From the NCBI GenBank assembly GCA_016235595.1, contig JACRJX010000043.1, positions 248,001 through 312,000 of the forward strand: a DNA stretch of 64,000 nt. Direction: 5' to 3'. The stretch's first letter is position 1. Every line of letters begins with the position of its first letter. The position numbers and the translations under genes were made by a program. The notes below the pieces were generated by a model that did not search any database, had not been told where the DNA came from, and worked only from the letters and a program-made list of their open reading frames with translations. Positions 25,944-35,179 of the stretch are shown here, piece after piece. Source of the DNA: Verrucomicrobiota bacterium. GTDB taxonomy: Bacteria; Verrucomicrobiota; Verrucomicrobiia; CAIQCK01.

Positions 25944-26648
25944 ATGAAACCAAGACTCTGGCTGGCGATATCGCTGTTCGTTTTTGCGGCTATGGTCGCT
26001 GTCTCCGCGCAGGAGAAGGACAAACGGCTCCATTCCGGCGGCTCGAAAGGCTGGGGCGTGCAGAAAGCGGAGATCAAAGACCCGCAATTGCCGCGCGTGC
26101 TGCTCATCGGTGACTCGATCCTCAATGGCTACCGTGCGACGGTCGCGAAGGCGCTCGAAGGCAAGGCGAACGTGGACGCGTGGGTCAACCCACTCCATCA
26201 GGCTTCCGGCGGCCTGCACGAGCAGCTCAAAGAAGTGCTCGCCGGAGGGCCTTACACCGTCATTCATTTCAACATGGGCTTGCACGGCTGGCCAAAAGGG
26301 CGCATCCCGGAAGGCCATTTCATCCCGCTCACGCGCAAGCTCGTCCACACGATCCGCGACAACGCGCCTCGCGCCGCGCTCATCTGGGCCAGCAGCACGC
26401 CGGTGACGGTGAAAGGTGAGCCGGGCAAGCTCAACCCGGAGATCAATCCGATCATCGTTGAGCACAATCGCATGGCCGCACAGGTGATGGAGGAGGAAAA
26501 CATCCCCGTCAACGATCTCTACACGCTGATGGTGACGAAGTTGAATCTCGCTGCCGGCGACCAGTTCCACTGGAAACAGGAGGCCAAGGTGATTCAAGGC
26601 CAGGCTGTCGCCGAGGTCGTTGCAAAGTATCTGCCGGCGAAAAAGTGA
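25944..26648 (+). CDS. secreted SGNH/GDSL-type hydrolase
   Basis: A 234-residue protein with a signal peptide (MKPRLWLAISLFVFAAMVAVSA), which fixes the ATG at 25944; the earlier in-frame part crosses a repeat-like GCAGGCATCCTTGCCTGC stretch and is not protein-like. The SGNH blocks are in order: LLIGDSILNGY with nucleophile Ser58, a Gly in ASGGLHE, FNMGLHGW with the oxyanion Asn, and GDQFHW giving the Asp206-x-x-His209 dyad. Members are esterases acting on acetylated sugars, lipids or polysaccharides. Given the window's glycosidases, carbohydrate deacetylation is plausible but not shown. Confidence 0.83.
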   Translation: MKPRLWLAISLFVFAAMVAVSAQEKDKRLHSGGSKGWGVQKAEIKDPQLPRVLLIGDSILNGYRATVAKALEGKANVDAWVNPLHQASGGLHEQLKEVLAGGPYTVIHFNMGLHGWPKGRIPEGHFIPLTRKLVHTIRDNAPRAALIWASSTPVTVKGEPGKLNPEINPIIVEHNRMAAQVMEEENIPVNDLYTLMVTKLNLAAGDQFHWKQEAKVIQGQAVAEVVAKYLPAKK

Positions 26649-26655
26649 CCGCGCT

Positions 26656-26916
26656 ATGAGCGCCAACCCCCGTAAACCACTCGTCACCTATCCCTGCTGC
26701 TGGGACTACAAGATCATCGGCATCGATGCCGGGCGGATACGCACGGTCATCGCCGCGGTGGTGACGGACGCCGAGCACACCGTTGCAGATTCCAACCGCA
26801 GCCGCGGCGGCAAGTATTGCTCCGTTGCCCTCGCGGTGAATGTTCGCGACGAGGAGCATCGAAACCGCATCTTCATGGCATTGCGCAGTCATCCTGACGT
26901 AATCATGGTGTTGTAA
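26656..26916 (+). CDS. DUF493 (YbeD-like) small protein
   Basis: An 86-residue protein of the YbeD/DUF493 family, recognisable from YPCCWDYKIIGIDAG at the start, SRGGKYCSVALAVNV in the middle and HPDVIMVL at the end, the classic family termini. The fold is an ACT-like ferredoxin domain, which suggests small-molecule sensing, but no molecular role is firmly established. It begins 7 bp after the SGNH hydrolase stop and ends 14 bp before the FNR-type box of nrfHA. Confidence 0.88.
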   Translation: MSANPRKPLVTYPCCWDYKIIGIDAGRIRTVIAAVVTDAEHTVADSNRSRGGKYCSVALAVNVRDEEHRNRIFMALRSHPDVIMVL

Positions 26917-26928
26917 TCCGACAGACGG

Positions 26929-26946
26929 AATTGATTTGGATCAATT
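26929..26946. promoter_or_regulatory. FNR/CRP-family binding site upstream of nrfHA
   Basis: AATTGATTTGGATCAATT is a perfect inverted repeat with 7-bp arms around TTGG and contains the exact FNR consensus TTGAT-N4-ATCAA at 26931-26944. Its centre is 62 bp before the nrfH start codon; a class II position (-41.5) would put the transcript start near 26979. It implies activation by an oxygen- or NO-sensing FNR/DNR-type regulator. Confidence 0.85.
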
Positions 26947-26999
26947 ACTGCCGGCCCGGGCTGGGTTAGGTTTAGAGGAAATCGCGGCAAGGAGCAGAA

Positions 27000-27464
27000 T
27001 TGAAACGCTGGACTTCCATTAACAAGATCATGCTGGTGGTGTCGGGCACGGTCGCGGGCTTCGCCGTCGGCATCGGACTGTTCACGTTTGTCTATGCCAA
27101 GGGCGCGTCGTATTTGACCAACGACCCTGCTGCGTGCGCCAACTGCCACATCATGGGCGATCATTACGCGGCGTGGATCAAGTCGAGCCACCACGCCGTG
27201 GCGGTGTGCAACGATTGCCACACGCCGCCCGGTTTCTTTGCGAAATACCTGACCAAGGCTGACAACGGTTTCTGGCATTCGTTGCACTTCACCACGGGCC
27301 GCTTTCCCGACCCGCTGCGAATCAAGCCGCGCAACCATGACGTGACGGAGCGCGCCTGCCGCAAGTGCCACCAGCCCATCGTCGAGGCCATCGAAGGTCC
27401 TCATAAGGCCGGGTCGCAGATCTCGTGCGTCCGTTGCCACGCTGACGTAGGCCATCCGCTGTGA
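27000..27464 (+). CDS. nrfH: tetraheme cytochrome c quinol dehydrogenase, NrfH
   Basis: A 154-residue NapC/NirT-family protein. One N-terminal membrane helix (about residues 8-32) anchors it. Four c-type heme sites follow: CANCH, CNDCH, CRKCH and CVRCH. It takes electrons from the quinone pool and passes them to NrfA. The TTG start at 27000 is supported by AAGGAG six bases upstream and by the proper N-terminal basic-hydrophobic pattern. nrfA follows after 36 bp, the usual nrfHA order. Expression is probably anaerobic, through the FNR-type box upstream. Heme attachment requires a cytochrome c maturation system, which is not in this window. Confidence 0.94.
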   Translation: MKRWTSINKIMLVVSGTVAGFAVGIGLFTFVYAKGASYLTNDPAACANCHIMGDHYAAWIKSSHHAVAVCNDCHTPPGFFAKYLTKADNGFWHSLHFTTGRFPDPLRIKPRNHDVTERACRKCHQPIVEAIEGPHKAGSQISCVRCHADVGHPL

Positions 27465-27500
27465 GCGAAAGATTTTTGGAAACGAACAGGAGAACCCCTT

Positions 27501-28907
27501 ATGAACGCAAACAACAGTCCGAGCCAGCAGCCCGATCCATCGTTCTCTTCACGCAAGGCGCTGAAGCTGGTCGTGGTCGCGGTCATCGTCGCGGCCGTCG
27601 TCTCCTTCGCGGGCATCGCGTTCCTCGTGAACATCATGGAGCGCAAGCAGGAGGGGAAGAACCCGTTCTACCGCGTCGTGGAACTGACCGACACCACCGA
27701 GGACCCGGCCGTGTGGGGTAAGAACTTCCCGCACCAGTATGACGACTACCTGAGAACGACCGACCAGGTGCGGACGAAGTTCGGCGGCAGCGAGGCCATG
27801 CCGCGCACGCCGACGCAGGCCGATCCGCGTTCAGTCGTGGCGCAGTCCAAACTCGATGAAGACCCGCGCCTGAAGACGATGTGGGCCGGTTACGCGTTCT
27901 CGATAGATTTCCGCGAGGAGCGCGGCCACGCATACATGCTGGATGACCAGACCTACACTGACCGCCAGCAGAAGCCGCAGCCCGGCGCCTGTCTGCACTG
28001 CCACGCGTCGATCTATGTGCCCTACAAGAAACTGGGTGGCGGGGACTTGATGAAGGGATTCGAGAAGATGAACCCGATGCCGTTTGCCGAGGCGCGCAAG
28101 CTCGTGGAGCATCCGGTGGCGTGCATTGACTGCCACGATCCCGTCACGATGGCATTGCGCGTCACGCGGCCCGGTTTCCTCGAAGGCATCAAAGCTCTGA
28201 AGGCTTCGGAAGGCGTGAAAGATTACGATGTGAACAAGATGGCGACGCGGCAGGAGATGCGCTCGTTTGTTTGCGGCCAGTGCCACGTCGAGTATTACTT
28301 CAAAGGCCCGGAGAAGCGGTTGACCTACCCGTGGCACAAGGGGCTGAAGGTCGAGAACATCCTCGCCTACTACGACGAGGTGAAATTCAAGGATTGGGAG
28401 CACAAGGAGACGGGCGCGCCCGTGTTAAAGGCGCAGCATCCGGAGTTTGAGATGTGGAATCAGGGCATTCACGCGCGCTCTGGCGTCGCCTGCGCGGATT
28501 GCCACATGCCCTATAAGCGGGTCGGCGCCGTCAAGATCAGCGACCATCACGTCCGCAGCCCGGTGTTGAATATCAACCATGCTTGCCAGACCTGTCACAA
28601 GTGGCCCGAGGCCGAGTTGAAGGCGCGCGTCGAGACCATCCAGACCCGCACGTTCAACTTGCGCAACCAGGCGATGGACGCCCTGATGGACCTCATCAAG
28701 GACATCAAGGCCGCCAGGGATGGCGGCAAGGCCGGCGAGACGCTCGCCAAGGCGCAGGATTTCCAGCGCAAGGCGCAGTTCTATCTCGACTTCGTTGAGG
28801 CGGAGAACTCGATGGGTTTCCATGCCCCGCAGGAGGCTGCGCGCATCCTCGGGGAGTCCATCAACTTCTCGCGCCTTGGCCAGGTGGCCATCCGCGACGC
28901 GAAGTGA
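27501..28907 (+). CDS. nrfA: ammonia-forming cytochrome c nitrite reductase, NrfA (CXXCH active-site variant)
   Basis: A 468-residue pentaheme enzyme reducing nitrite to ammonium with six electrons (EC 1.7.2.2) in the periplasm. The five heme sites in order are CLHCH (Cys164-His168), CIDCH, CGQCH, CADCH and CQTCH. The third is in the NrfA hallmark VCGQCHVEYYF, which carries the active-site Tyr region, and SDHHVRSP holds the distal ligand His. The first site, which binds the catalytic heme, normally reads CXXCK; here it is CXXCH, a variant known from some species. The N-terminal hydrophobic segment (residues 23-44) may be an uncleaved anchor. It forms an operon with nrfH. Confidence 0.94.
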   Translation: MNANNSPSQQPDPSFSSRKALKLVVVAVIVAAVVSFAGIAFLVNIMERKQEGKNPFYRVVELTDTTEDPAVWGKNFPHQYDDYLRTTDQVRTKFGGSEAMPRTPTQADPRSVVAQSKLDEDPRLKTMWAGYAFSIDFREERGHAYMLDDQTYTDRQQKPQPGACLHCHASIYVPYKKLGGGDLMKGFEKMNPMPFAEARKLVEHPVACIDCHDPVTMALRVTRPGFLEGIKALKASEGVKDYDVNKMATRQEMRSFVCGQCHVEYYFKGPEKRLTYPWHKGLKVENILAYYDEVKFKDWEHKETGAPVLKAQHPEFEMWNQGIHARSGVACADCHMPYKRVGAVKISDHHVRSPVLNINHACQTCHKWPEAELKARVETIQTRTFNLRNQAMDALMDLIKDIKAARDGGKAGETLAKAQDFQRKAQFYLDFVEAENSMGFHAPQEAARILGESINFSRLGQVAIRDAK

Positions 28908-28960
28908 TGCCTCGCGGCGGATGGCTGCGCACGGCAGGAAGACTGTTTCGCGCGGAAAGC

Positions 28961-28988
28961 TTGTTGCCGCGCGCGGTGCTGCTATAAA
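28961..28988 (+). promoter_or_regulatory. candidate promoter of the GH97 gene
   Basis: TTGTTG at 28961-28966 and TATAAA at 28983-28988, 16-bp spacer; expected start near 28995, about 28 bases before the GH97 ATG. The -35 box is weak. Confidence 0.35.
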
Positions 28989-29022
28989 CATCGCGCTCTT
29001 GGAATTACCGCGAAGGATGCTC

Positions 29023-30966
29023 ATGAAGACACTGATTCGTCTCCGTCTCACCGGCGTTGCGTTGTGCTTGCTGGCGGCGCTCGTCGTTGAGGCCGCCGAC
29101 CCAATCACCGCCGAACTCAAGTCGCCCGATGGCAAGGTGGCCGTCACGGTTGCGGTGCGCGACGCTGGCGGTGAGAAGGGTGGCTTGTTCTACAGTGTGT
29201 CCTATCGCAGCAACCCGATCCTGACGGAGTCGCGACTCGGTTTCATGTTCAAGGACGGGCCTGCACTCGTCGGCGGATTCAAAATCGTCCGGCTCGACCG
29301 TAGCAGCCACGACGAGACGTGGAAGCCGGTCTATGGCGAGCGCAGTAGCTACCGCGATCATTACAATCAGCTCGTGGTCGAGCTGCAAGAAACCGAGGTC
29401 TCTCGCCGGTTGCTGACCCTGACCTTTCGCGCTTATAACGAAGGCGTGGCTTTCTGCTACACGTTGCCGAAGCAACCAGCGATGGAGCGAGTCAGCATCA
29501 CGAAAGAGAACACCGAATTCCGCTTCGCTGCCGACCACACAACGTGGGCGGTTTACTCCGCGCAGGGCAACTACGCAAAGGTCACGCTCAGCCAGATCAA
29601 GCCCGGCTGCGAACGGCCGTTGCCAGTGCAGATTGCGGACGATTGCTACGCCGCCATCGGCGAGGCAAAACTGGTGGATTACGCGCGGATGAAGTTCGTG
29701 CCGCTGAAAGGCGCCGCCCACAGTCTCGTCAGCGACCTGACCGGCGGCGTGGAAGCGGCGCTGCCTCTGACAACGCCGTGGCGTTTCGTGATGGTTGCCG
29801 ACTCGCCGGGCCGGCTGCTGGAAAATAATTTTCTTCTCCTCAACCTCAACGCCCCATGTGCGATCGCCGACACGTCGTGGATCAAGCCGGGCAAGGTAAT
29901 CCGCGAGGTGACGCTCACCACCGTCGGGGGAAAAGCGTGCGTGGACTTCGCGGTGAAGCGCGGCCTGCAATATGTCGAGTTCGACGCCGGCTGGTATGGC
30001 CACGAATACGACGACGCAGCCGACGCCAGTGCCGTCAACGTGGACCCGAAGCGTTCCAAGGGACCCCTGGACCTGCACGAGGTCATTCGTTACGGCCGCG
30101 AGCGCGGCATCGGCATCATCCTTTACGTCAACCGCCGGGCGCTGGAGAAGCAGCTCGACCAGATTCTCCCGCTCTACAAGAAATGGGGCGTGGCAGGCGT
30201 CAAGTATGGCTTCGTCAACGTCGGCACGCAGCAGTGGACGACGTGGCTGCACGAGGCCGTCCGGAAGGCAGCGGCGCACCAGTTGATGGTGGACATCCAC
30301 GACGAATACCGCTCCACCGGTTACAGCCGCACCTATCCGAACCTCATGACGCAGGAGGGCATCGCCGGCGACGAAACCAGCCCGGCCAATACCAACACAC
30401 TGACGATCCTCTTCTCGCGCTGCCTCGCCGGCGCGGCCGACAACACGATCTGCTACTACGACGCGCGCGTGGACCGGCTCGCCACGCACGCCTATCAACT
30501 CGCGAAGGCCGTTTGTCTCTACAGCCCGTGGCAGTTCCTCTACTGGTATGATCGCCCGCCCGCCGCTCCGGCAAAAACCGGCGGCGCTGGTGGAGGCGCG
30601 CCCACCGCCGGCGACGAACCGGAACTGGAGTTCTACAACGCCGTGCCGACGGTATGGGACGACACGCGCGTGATTCACGGCCGCGTCGGTGAGTTTGCTG
30701 TCATCGCGCGGCGCAGTGGCGCGGAGTGGTTCGTTGCCGGCATGAACAGTGGCGAAGCGCGCACGCTCGATGTGCCGTTGAATTTCATGGCGCGCGGCAG
30801 GAAGTATGTCGCCCACATTTACAGCGACGACCCGTCCGTGCCGGCGCGGACGCATGTGAAGATCAGCCGGCAGCCGGTGGATGCCGGCGCGACACTGAAG
30901 CTGGCGATGTCGGCGCAAGGCGGCCAGGCGATCCGCATCGTTCCTGTGGATGGTGAGGCCAGATAG
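29023..30966 (+). CDS. secreted glycoside hydrolase family 97 enzyme
   Basis: A 647-residue secreted enzyme. The ATG at 29023 has AAGGA five bases upstream and starts a signal peptide ending in VVEA. The N-terminal beta-sandwich (about 28-290) includes SPDGKVAVTVAV, LGFMFKDGP and ERSSYRDHYNQL, typical GH97 blocks. The barrel starts at about residue 305 with ACVDFAVKRGLQYVEFDAGWYG, then GVAGVKYGFV and HDEYRSTGYSRTYPN. Gly occupies the position in VKYGFV where retaining GH97 enzymes have a nucleophilic Asp, so an inverting alpha-glucosidase-like mechanism (SusB type) is more likely, with Glu bases such as the one in TQEGIAGDE. The substrate is probably an alpha-glucoside. Confidence 0.87.
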   Translation: MKTLIRLRLTGVALCLLAALVVEAADPITAELKSPDGKVAVTVAVRDAGGEKGGLFYSVSYRSNPILTESRLGFMFKDGPALVGGFKIVRLDRSSHDETWKPVYGERSSYRDHYNQLVVELQETEVSRRLLTLTFRAYNEGVAFCYTLPKQPAMERVSITKENTEFRFAADHTTWAVYSAQGNYAKVTLSQIKPGCERPLPVQIADDCYAAIGEAKLVDYARMKFVPLKGAAHSLVSDLTGGVEAALPLTTPWRFVMVADSPGRLLENNFLLLNLNAPCAIADTSWIKPGKVIREVTLTTVGGKACVDFAVKRGLQYVEFDAGWYGHEYDDAADASAVNVDPKRSKGPLDLHEVIRYGRERGIGIILYVNRRALEKQLDQILPLYKKWGVAGVKYGFVNVGTQQWTTWLHEAVRKAAAHQLMVDIHDEYRSTGYSRTYPNLMTQEGIAGDETSPANTNTLTILFSRCLAGAADNTICYYDARVDRLATHAYQLAKAVCLYSPWQFLYWYDRPPAAPAKTGGAGGGAPTAGDEPELEFYNAVPTVWDDTRVIHGRVGEFAVIARRSGAEWFVAGMNSGEARTLDVPLNFMARGRKYVAHIYSDDPSVPARTHVKISRQPVDAGATLKLAMSAQGGQAIRIVPVDGEAR

Positions 30967-31149
30967 CAGCGTCGGAACGATGGCGCTTCGCCCAGGTCAA
31001 GAATCGTCATCCGCTGGTCAATTCTGGCTATTTACGCCGGCCGGCGGTTGGCTCATGCTGGCGTCCGTTGGGCAGTGATGCGGAGTCGCAGGTGAAGCAA
31101 ATTTGCAGAGGTTGCCGTCGCCCGAAAGTGATAAACTCCGCGGCCTGTA

Positions 31150-32895
31150 ATGATGAAACCGAAAGACTCGGCTGATACAAGCCCGCTCAGGGCCAGACTC
31201 GCTTACGAGCCGCAGGTGCTGAAGTTCGGCACCAGCGGGCGTCGCGGCGAGGTTGTTCATTTGACGCAGCTTGAGATCTACATCAATGCTTTCGCAGAGC
31301 TGGAATACCTCCAGTCACTGTCGCGCGCCGAAGGCGGCATCGTTCGTGGCGACGAGTTCTTCTTCGCTTGCGACCTGCGGCCCAGTTCCACGCGCTTCGT
31401 GCCGGAGGAGAAAGGCCGCGGCGAGATTGCGCAGGCCATCGTGCGCGCCATTTGTGACGCCGGCATGAAGCCGGTGAATCTCGGCATGATCCCGACACCG
31501 GCGCTGACCTGCCACGCCATCGGGCGTGGCAAGGGCAGCATGATGATCACCGGCAGCCACATTCCCTTCGAGCGGAATGGATACAAGACCAACACCGCGC
31601 GCGGTGAGTTGCTGAAGAAAGACGAAACGCCGATCAATGCCCGCGTCGAGCAGGTGCGCGAGCGGCTTTACAACCAGCCGTTTGCCGAATCGCTGTTCAA
31701 CGAGCAGGGGCTTTTCAAATCGGGCCATCAGGAGCTACCGCCGGAAGACGCCGGCGGGCGAGTGGGCTACATCCGCCGTTACATGGAGTTTTTCTCCGGG
31801 CGCAGCCTGAAAGGCCAAAGGTTGCTGGTCTATCAGCACTCGGCGGTGGGCCGCGATATGTTGGTGGAGATATTGCGGCAACTTGGCGCGGAAGTGATTC
31901 CCGCCGGTCGCAGCGAGACTTTCGTGCCGATTGACACGGAGAATATGGACGAGGAGCAGCTCGGCAAAATCCAGACGCTGGTCAGCGAAGCCGTGGCGAA
32001 GCACGGGCCGCTCGACGCGGTGGTCTCGACCGACGGCGACAGCGACCGGCCGTTGATCCTCGGTGTGGAGCCGTCGGGCCACGTGCAATTTTTTGGCGGC
32101 GACCTCGTCGGCATGATTGTGGCGGAGTTTCTCGGCGCGGACGCGGTGGTGGTGCCGATCAGTTGCAATGACGCGATTGATCGTGGCTCGCTGAAAGAAT
32201 GCGTCGAGCCGAAGACTCGCATCGGCTCACCATTTGTCGTTGCTGGCATGGAGAAGGCGCGCGCCAGGGGCCGGAAGATCGTTTGCGGATGGGAGGCCAA
32301 CGGTGGCTTCCTGACTGGCTCCGACATCGCGCGAGGCGGCAAGTTGCTGCGCGCGTTGCCGACACGCGACGCCATGCTGCCGATTCTGGGCGTGCTCTTC
32401 AGCATGGCCGAGAAGGACGTTGCGATGACCGCGCTGTTCGAACGGCTGCCGAAGCGCTTCAGCCGCGCGGCGCTTCTGAAAAAGTTTCCGCGCTCCGTCA
32501 GCCTGCGGATTGTCGGGCGGTTTTCGCCGGCGGATGGGACGATCAAGGAAGTCGTCTTCGGGAAAGGTGGGGTGATGTTGCTCGACGAGGACCGGCGTGA
32601 GTTGCCGGCGTTGGGACCGCTGACGCAAGCGATGCTCGACATCAGCCAGACACTCAGCAGGTTTTTCGCGCCGTCGGCGGGCTTCGGCTCCATCGCGCGC
32701 ATCAACTATACCGACGGCGTGCGCATCTATTTCAGCAACGGTGACGTGGCACATGTGCGCCCGTCAGGCAACGCCGATGAGCTGCGCATCTACGCCGTTG
32801 CCGACACGCAGGCGCGCGCCGATGCCATAGCGAAACTGGGCGTGGCCGAGCCGGACGGAATTTTGCGACGGTTGGAACAAGCAGTGACGGCGTGA
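31150..32895 (+). CDS. phosphoglucomutase/phosphomannomutase-family phosphohexomutase
   Basis: A 581-residue alpha-D-phosphohexomutase, interconverting hexose 1- and 6-phosphates. FGTSGRRGEV opens domain 1. The phosphoserine loop is MMITGSHIPFERNG with Ser136, a TGSHIP variant of the usual TASHNP. The magnesium loop is STDGDSDRP (Asp295, Asp297, Asp299), and the sugar-binding segment is CGWEANGGFLTGSD. The C-terminal domain has RPSGNADELRIYA for phosphate binding. The length and TGSHIP loop match a long subgroup rather than ManB or Pgm of Escherichia coli. An ATG three bases downstream is equally possible as start. The fucosidase gene follows 27 bp later, so both may be co-transcribed. Confidence 0.88.
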   Translation: MMKPKDSADTSPLRARLAYEPQVLKFGTSGRRGEVVHLTQLEIYINAFAELEYLQSLSRAEGGIVRGDEFFFACDLRPSSTRFVPEEKGRGEIAQAIVRAICDAGMKPVNLGMIPTPALTCHAIGRGKGSMMITGSHIPFERNGYKTNTARGELLKKDETPINARVEQVRERLYNQPFAESLFNEQGLFKSGHQELPPEDAGGRVGYIRRYMEFFSGRSLKGQRLLVYQHSAVGRDMLVEILRQLGAEVIPAGRSETFVPIDTENMDEEQLGKIQTLVSEAVAKHGPLDAVVSTDGDSDRPLILGVEPSGHVQFFGGDLVGMIVAEFLGADAVVVPISCNDAIDRGSLKECVEPKTRIGSPFVVAGMEKARARGRKIVCGWEANGGFLTGSDIARGGKLLRALPTRDAMLPILGVLFSMAEKDVAMTALFERLPKRFSRAALLKKFPRSVSLRIVGRFSPADGTIKEVVFGKGGVMLLDEDRRELPALGPLTQAMLDISQTLSRFFAPSAGFGSIARINYTDGVRIYFSNGDVAHVRPSGNADELRIYAVADTQARADAIAKLGVAEPDGILRRLEQAVTA

Positions 32896-32922
32896 TGCCG
32901 TCGTTTTGAAAAGAAAGAATCC

Positions 32923-35109
32923 ATGAACAAAATCACACTGACGCTGGCATTGATCGTCTTCGCCTTGTTGGGCAGCGGCTGCGCTGACCAGCCTGCAACC
33001 GATTCGAAAGCGGCCCCGCCATCCGGCGCGGCGCAGACGGGAGCGCCTGCTGCCACGAAACCAGCGGCGCCAGAACCCGCAAAGCCGGCCGCACCGGTTG
33101 CCGCGAAACCCGCTGCGCCGGCCGCCACGCAGACAGCGACGCCGGTTGTCGCGAAACCGGCAGAGCCCGCCGCGCAAGACAAGTTCCAGCCGACGATGGA
33201 CTCGCTCAAGCAATACGAGTGTCCCGACTGGTTCCGCGACGCGAAGTTCGGCATCTGGGCGCACTGGGGGCCACAAGCCGTGCCGATGGATGGCGACTGG
33301 TATGCGCGCGGCATGTATGAGCCGGGCAACAAGCATTACAAATATCACCTTGAGCACTATGGCCACCCGTCGGAGTTTGGCTACAAGGACATCATCCAGC
33401 TCTGGAAGGCCGAGAAATGGAATCCCGACCGTTTGATGCAGCTCTACAAGAAAGCCGGCGCGAAGTACTTCGTCAGCATGGGAACGCATCACGACAACTT
33501 CTTCCTGTGGAAATCCAAGCTGCACAAGTGGAACTCCACCAACATGGGCCCCAAGCGCGACGTGGTCGGTGATTGGCAGAAGGCGGCAAAGAAGCACGGC
33601 CTGCGTTTTGGCGTCTCGGAACATCTCGGCGCGAGCTTCACGTGGTTCCAAAGCAGCCATCGCGCGGACAAGGAGGGGCCGAAGGCCGGCGTGCCCTACG
33701 ATGGCGCGAACCCGAAGTGGTTTGACCTCTACCATTTCCCCGCTGCGCCGGACGACAAGGCTTGGTATAGCACGAACCCGAAGTGGCACAAGCAGTGGTT
33801 CGCCGAGATCCAGGAACTGGTGGACAAGTATCGGCCCGACCTGCTCTACACCGACGGCGGCGTCGCGTTCGGCACCAATCACGCCGTTGGGCTCAGCATG
33901 ATCGCCCACCTGTACAACAACAGCGCCGCGCTTCACAAAGGCAAGGTCGAGGCGGTCTATAACTGCAAACAAAAATCTGACGGTCGCTGGGTCGAGGACC
34001 TCGAACGCGGCATCATGCCGAAGATCGAACCCTATCCGTGGCAGACCGACACCTCCATCGGCGACTGGTTCTACAATCGCAACTGGAAGTTCCGCCCGCT
34101 GAGCTGGGTCGTTCACATGCTCGTGGACAATGTCAGCAAGAACGGCAACCTCCTCCTCAACGTCGTCCAGCGCCCCGATGGCTCGCTCGACCCGGAGGTG
34201 GAACAGATGCTCAAGGAGATGGCCGATTGGACCGCCGTCCATGGCGAAGCCATCTTCGGCTCGCGGCCGTGGCTGGTCTATGGCGAAGGCCCGGTCAGGG
34301 CCAGGGGCGGCCACTTCAAGGAAGACTTCAAGTATTCCTCCAAGGACATCCGCTTTACCACCAAAGGCTCCACCCTCTACGCCATCGCCCTCGGCTGGCC
34401 ACAGGATGGCCGCATTACCATCCGCTCCCTCGCACGGCCCACGGGCGAGCATGTCAACCTGATCACCAACATCACGCTCCTCGGTTCCCGCGCGGAGCTG
34501 GACTGGAACCAGACTGCTGACGGCCTCGTCGTCAAACTCCCCGCGCAGAAGGTTTCTGAACTCACCGTGGGCCTGAAGATCACGGGCGACAACCTCAAGC
34601 CCGTGCCGTTCGTGCAGGTTTACGAGCCGATCCACGCCGACGACAAAGGCAACTTCAACCTCCGCGCCGACGATGCCGACCTCCACGGCACCCGCATCAA
34701 ACAGGAAACCCGCGGCGTCCACACTCACATCGGCTTCTGGGACAACAGCGACGAATGGGTCTCGTGGCTGGTGAAGTTTGACGCGCCGGGTAAGTTCAAG
34801 GTCAGCGCCCAGTGCGCCACTGTTCACGACGGCGCGGAGTTCGCTGTCGAGCTTGTCGGCAAACGCGCCGGAGCCAAGACCACCAAGACCTCTGCAAAGG
34901 ACGCGAAGGGCGCCGGCGTTCCCGCTACCTACAAACGCCTTGCCGCCAAAGCCCCCAAGACCACCGGTTGGGACGACTTCAAGAGCGTCAGCCTCGGCCA
35001 GATTGAGGTCACCCAGCCCGGCGAACAGCTCGTCACCGTCTGCGCCAAGGACCCGGCCACGTGGAAGGCCATCAACCTCCGCGCCGTCCGGCTCCAAGCC
35101 GCGCAGTGA
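32923..35109 (+). CDS. lipoprotein alpha-L-fucosidase, glycoside hydrolase family 29
   Basis: A 728-residue lipoprotein: the lipobox LGSGC places the lipidated Cys at residue 20. A linker of about 65 residues rich in Ala, Pro and Lys then separates the membrane from the catalytic barrel. GH29 blocks are WFRDAKFGIWAHWGPQ, YFVSMGTHHDNF, LRFGVSEHLG and DLLYTDGG, in which Asp311 is the nucleophile. A C-terminal extension after about residue 480 has two beta domains, the last resembling a carbohydrate-binding module. The enzyme should release alpha-linked fucose from glycans at the cell surface or in the periplasm by a retaining mechanism. The 27-bp gap suggests co-transcription with the phosphohexomutase. 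Confidence 0.9.
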   Translation: MNKITLTLALIVFALLGSGCADQPATDSKAAPPSGAAQTGAPAATKPAAPEPAKPAAPVAAKPAAPAATQTATPVVAKPAEPAAQDKFQPTMDSLKQYECPDWFRDAKFGIWAHWGPQAVPMDGDWYARGMYEPGNKHYKYHLEHYGHPSEFGYKDIIQLWKAEKWNPDRLMQLYKKAGAKYFVSMGTHHDNFFLWKSKLHKWNSTNMGPKRDVVGDWQKAAKKHGLRFGVSEHLGASFTWFQSSHRADKEGPKAGVPYDGANPKWFDLYHFPAAPDDKAWYSTNPKWHKQWFAEIQELVDKYRPDLLYTDGGVAFGTNHAVGLSMIAHLYNNSAALHKGKVEAVYNCKQKSDGRWVEDLERGIMPKIEPYPWQTDTSIGDWFYNRNWKFRPLSWVVHMLVDNVSKNGNLLLNVVQRPDGSLDPEVEQMLKEMADWTAVHGEAIFGSRPWLVYGEGPVRARGGHFKEDFKYSSKDIRFTTKGSTLYAIALGWPQDGRITIRSLARPTGEHVNLITNITLLGSRAELDWNQTADGLVVKLPAQKVSELTVGLKITGDNLKPVPFVQVYEPIHADDKGNFNLRADDADLHGTRIKQETRGVHTHIGFWDNSDEWVSWLVKFDAPGKFKVSAQCATVHDGAEFAVELVGKRAGAKTTKTSAKDAKGAGVPATYKRLAAKAPKTTGWDDFKSVSLGQIEVTQPGEQLVTVCAKDPATWKAINLRAVRLQAAQ

Positions 35110-35179
35110 GAACGTGGTGCGAATAGATACAGGCCAGGTCCCCGACCCGGCGAACTACTGGACATTCCATCGTTCAATC

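Noticed and set aside
26649..26928. DUF493 protein as part of the nrf operon
   Set aside because: The FNR-type box and a promoter region separate it from nrfH, and the family is not linked to nitrite reduction.
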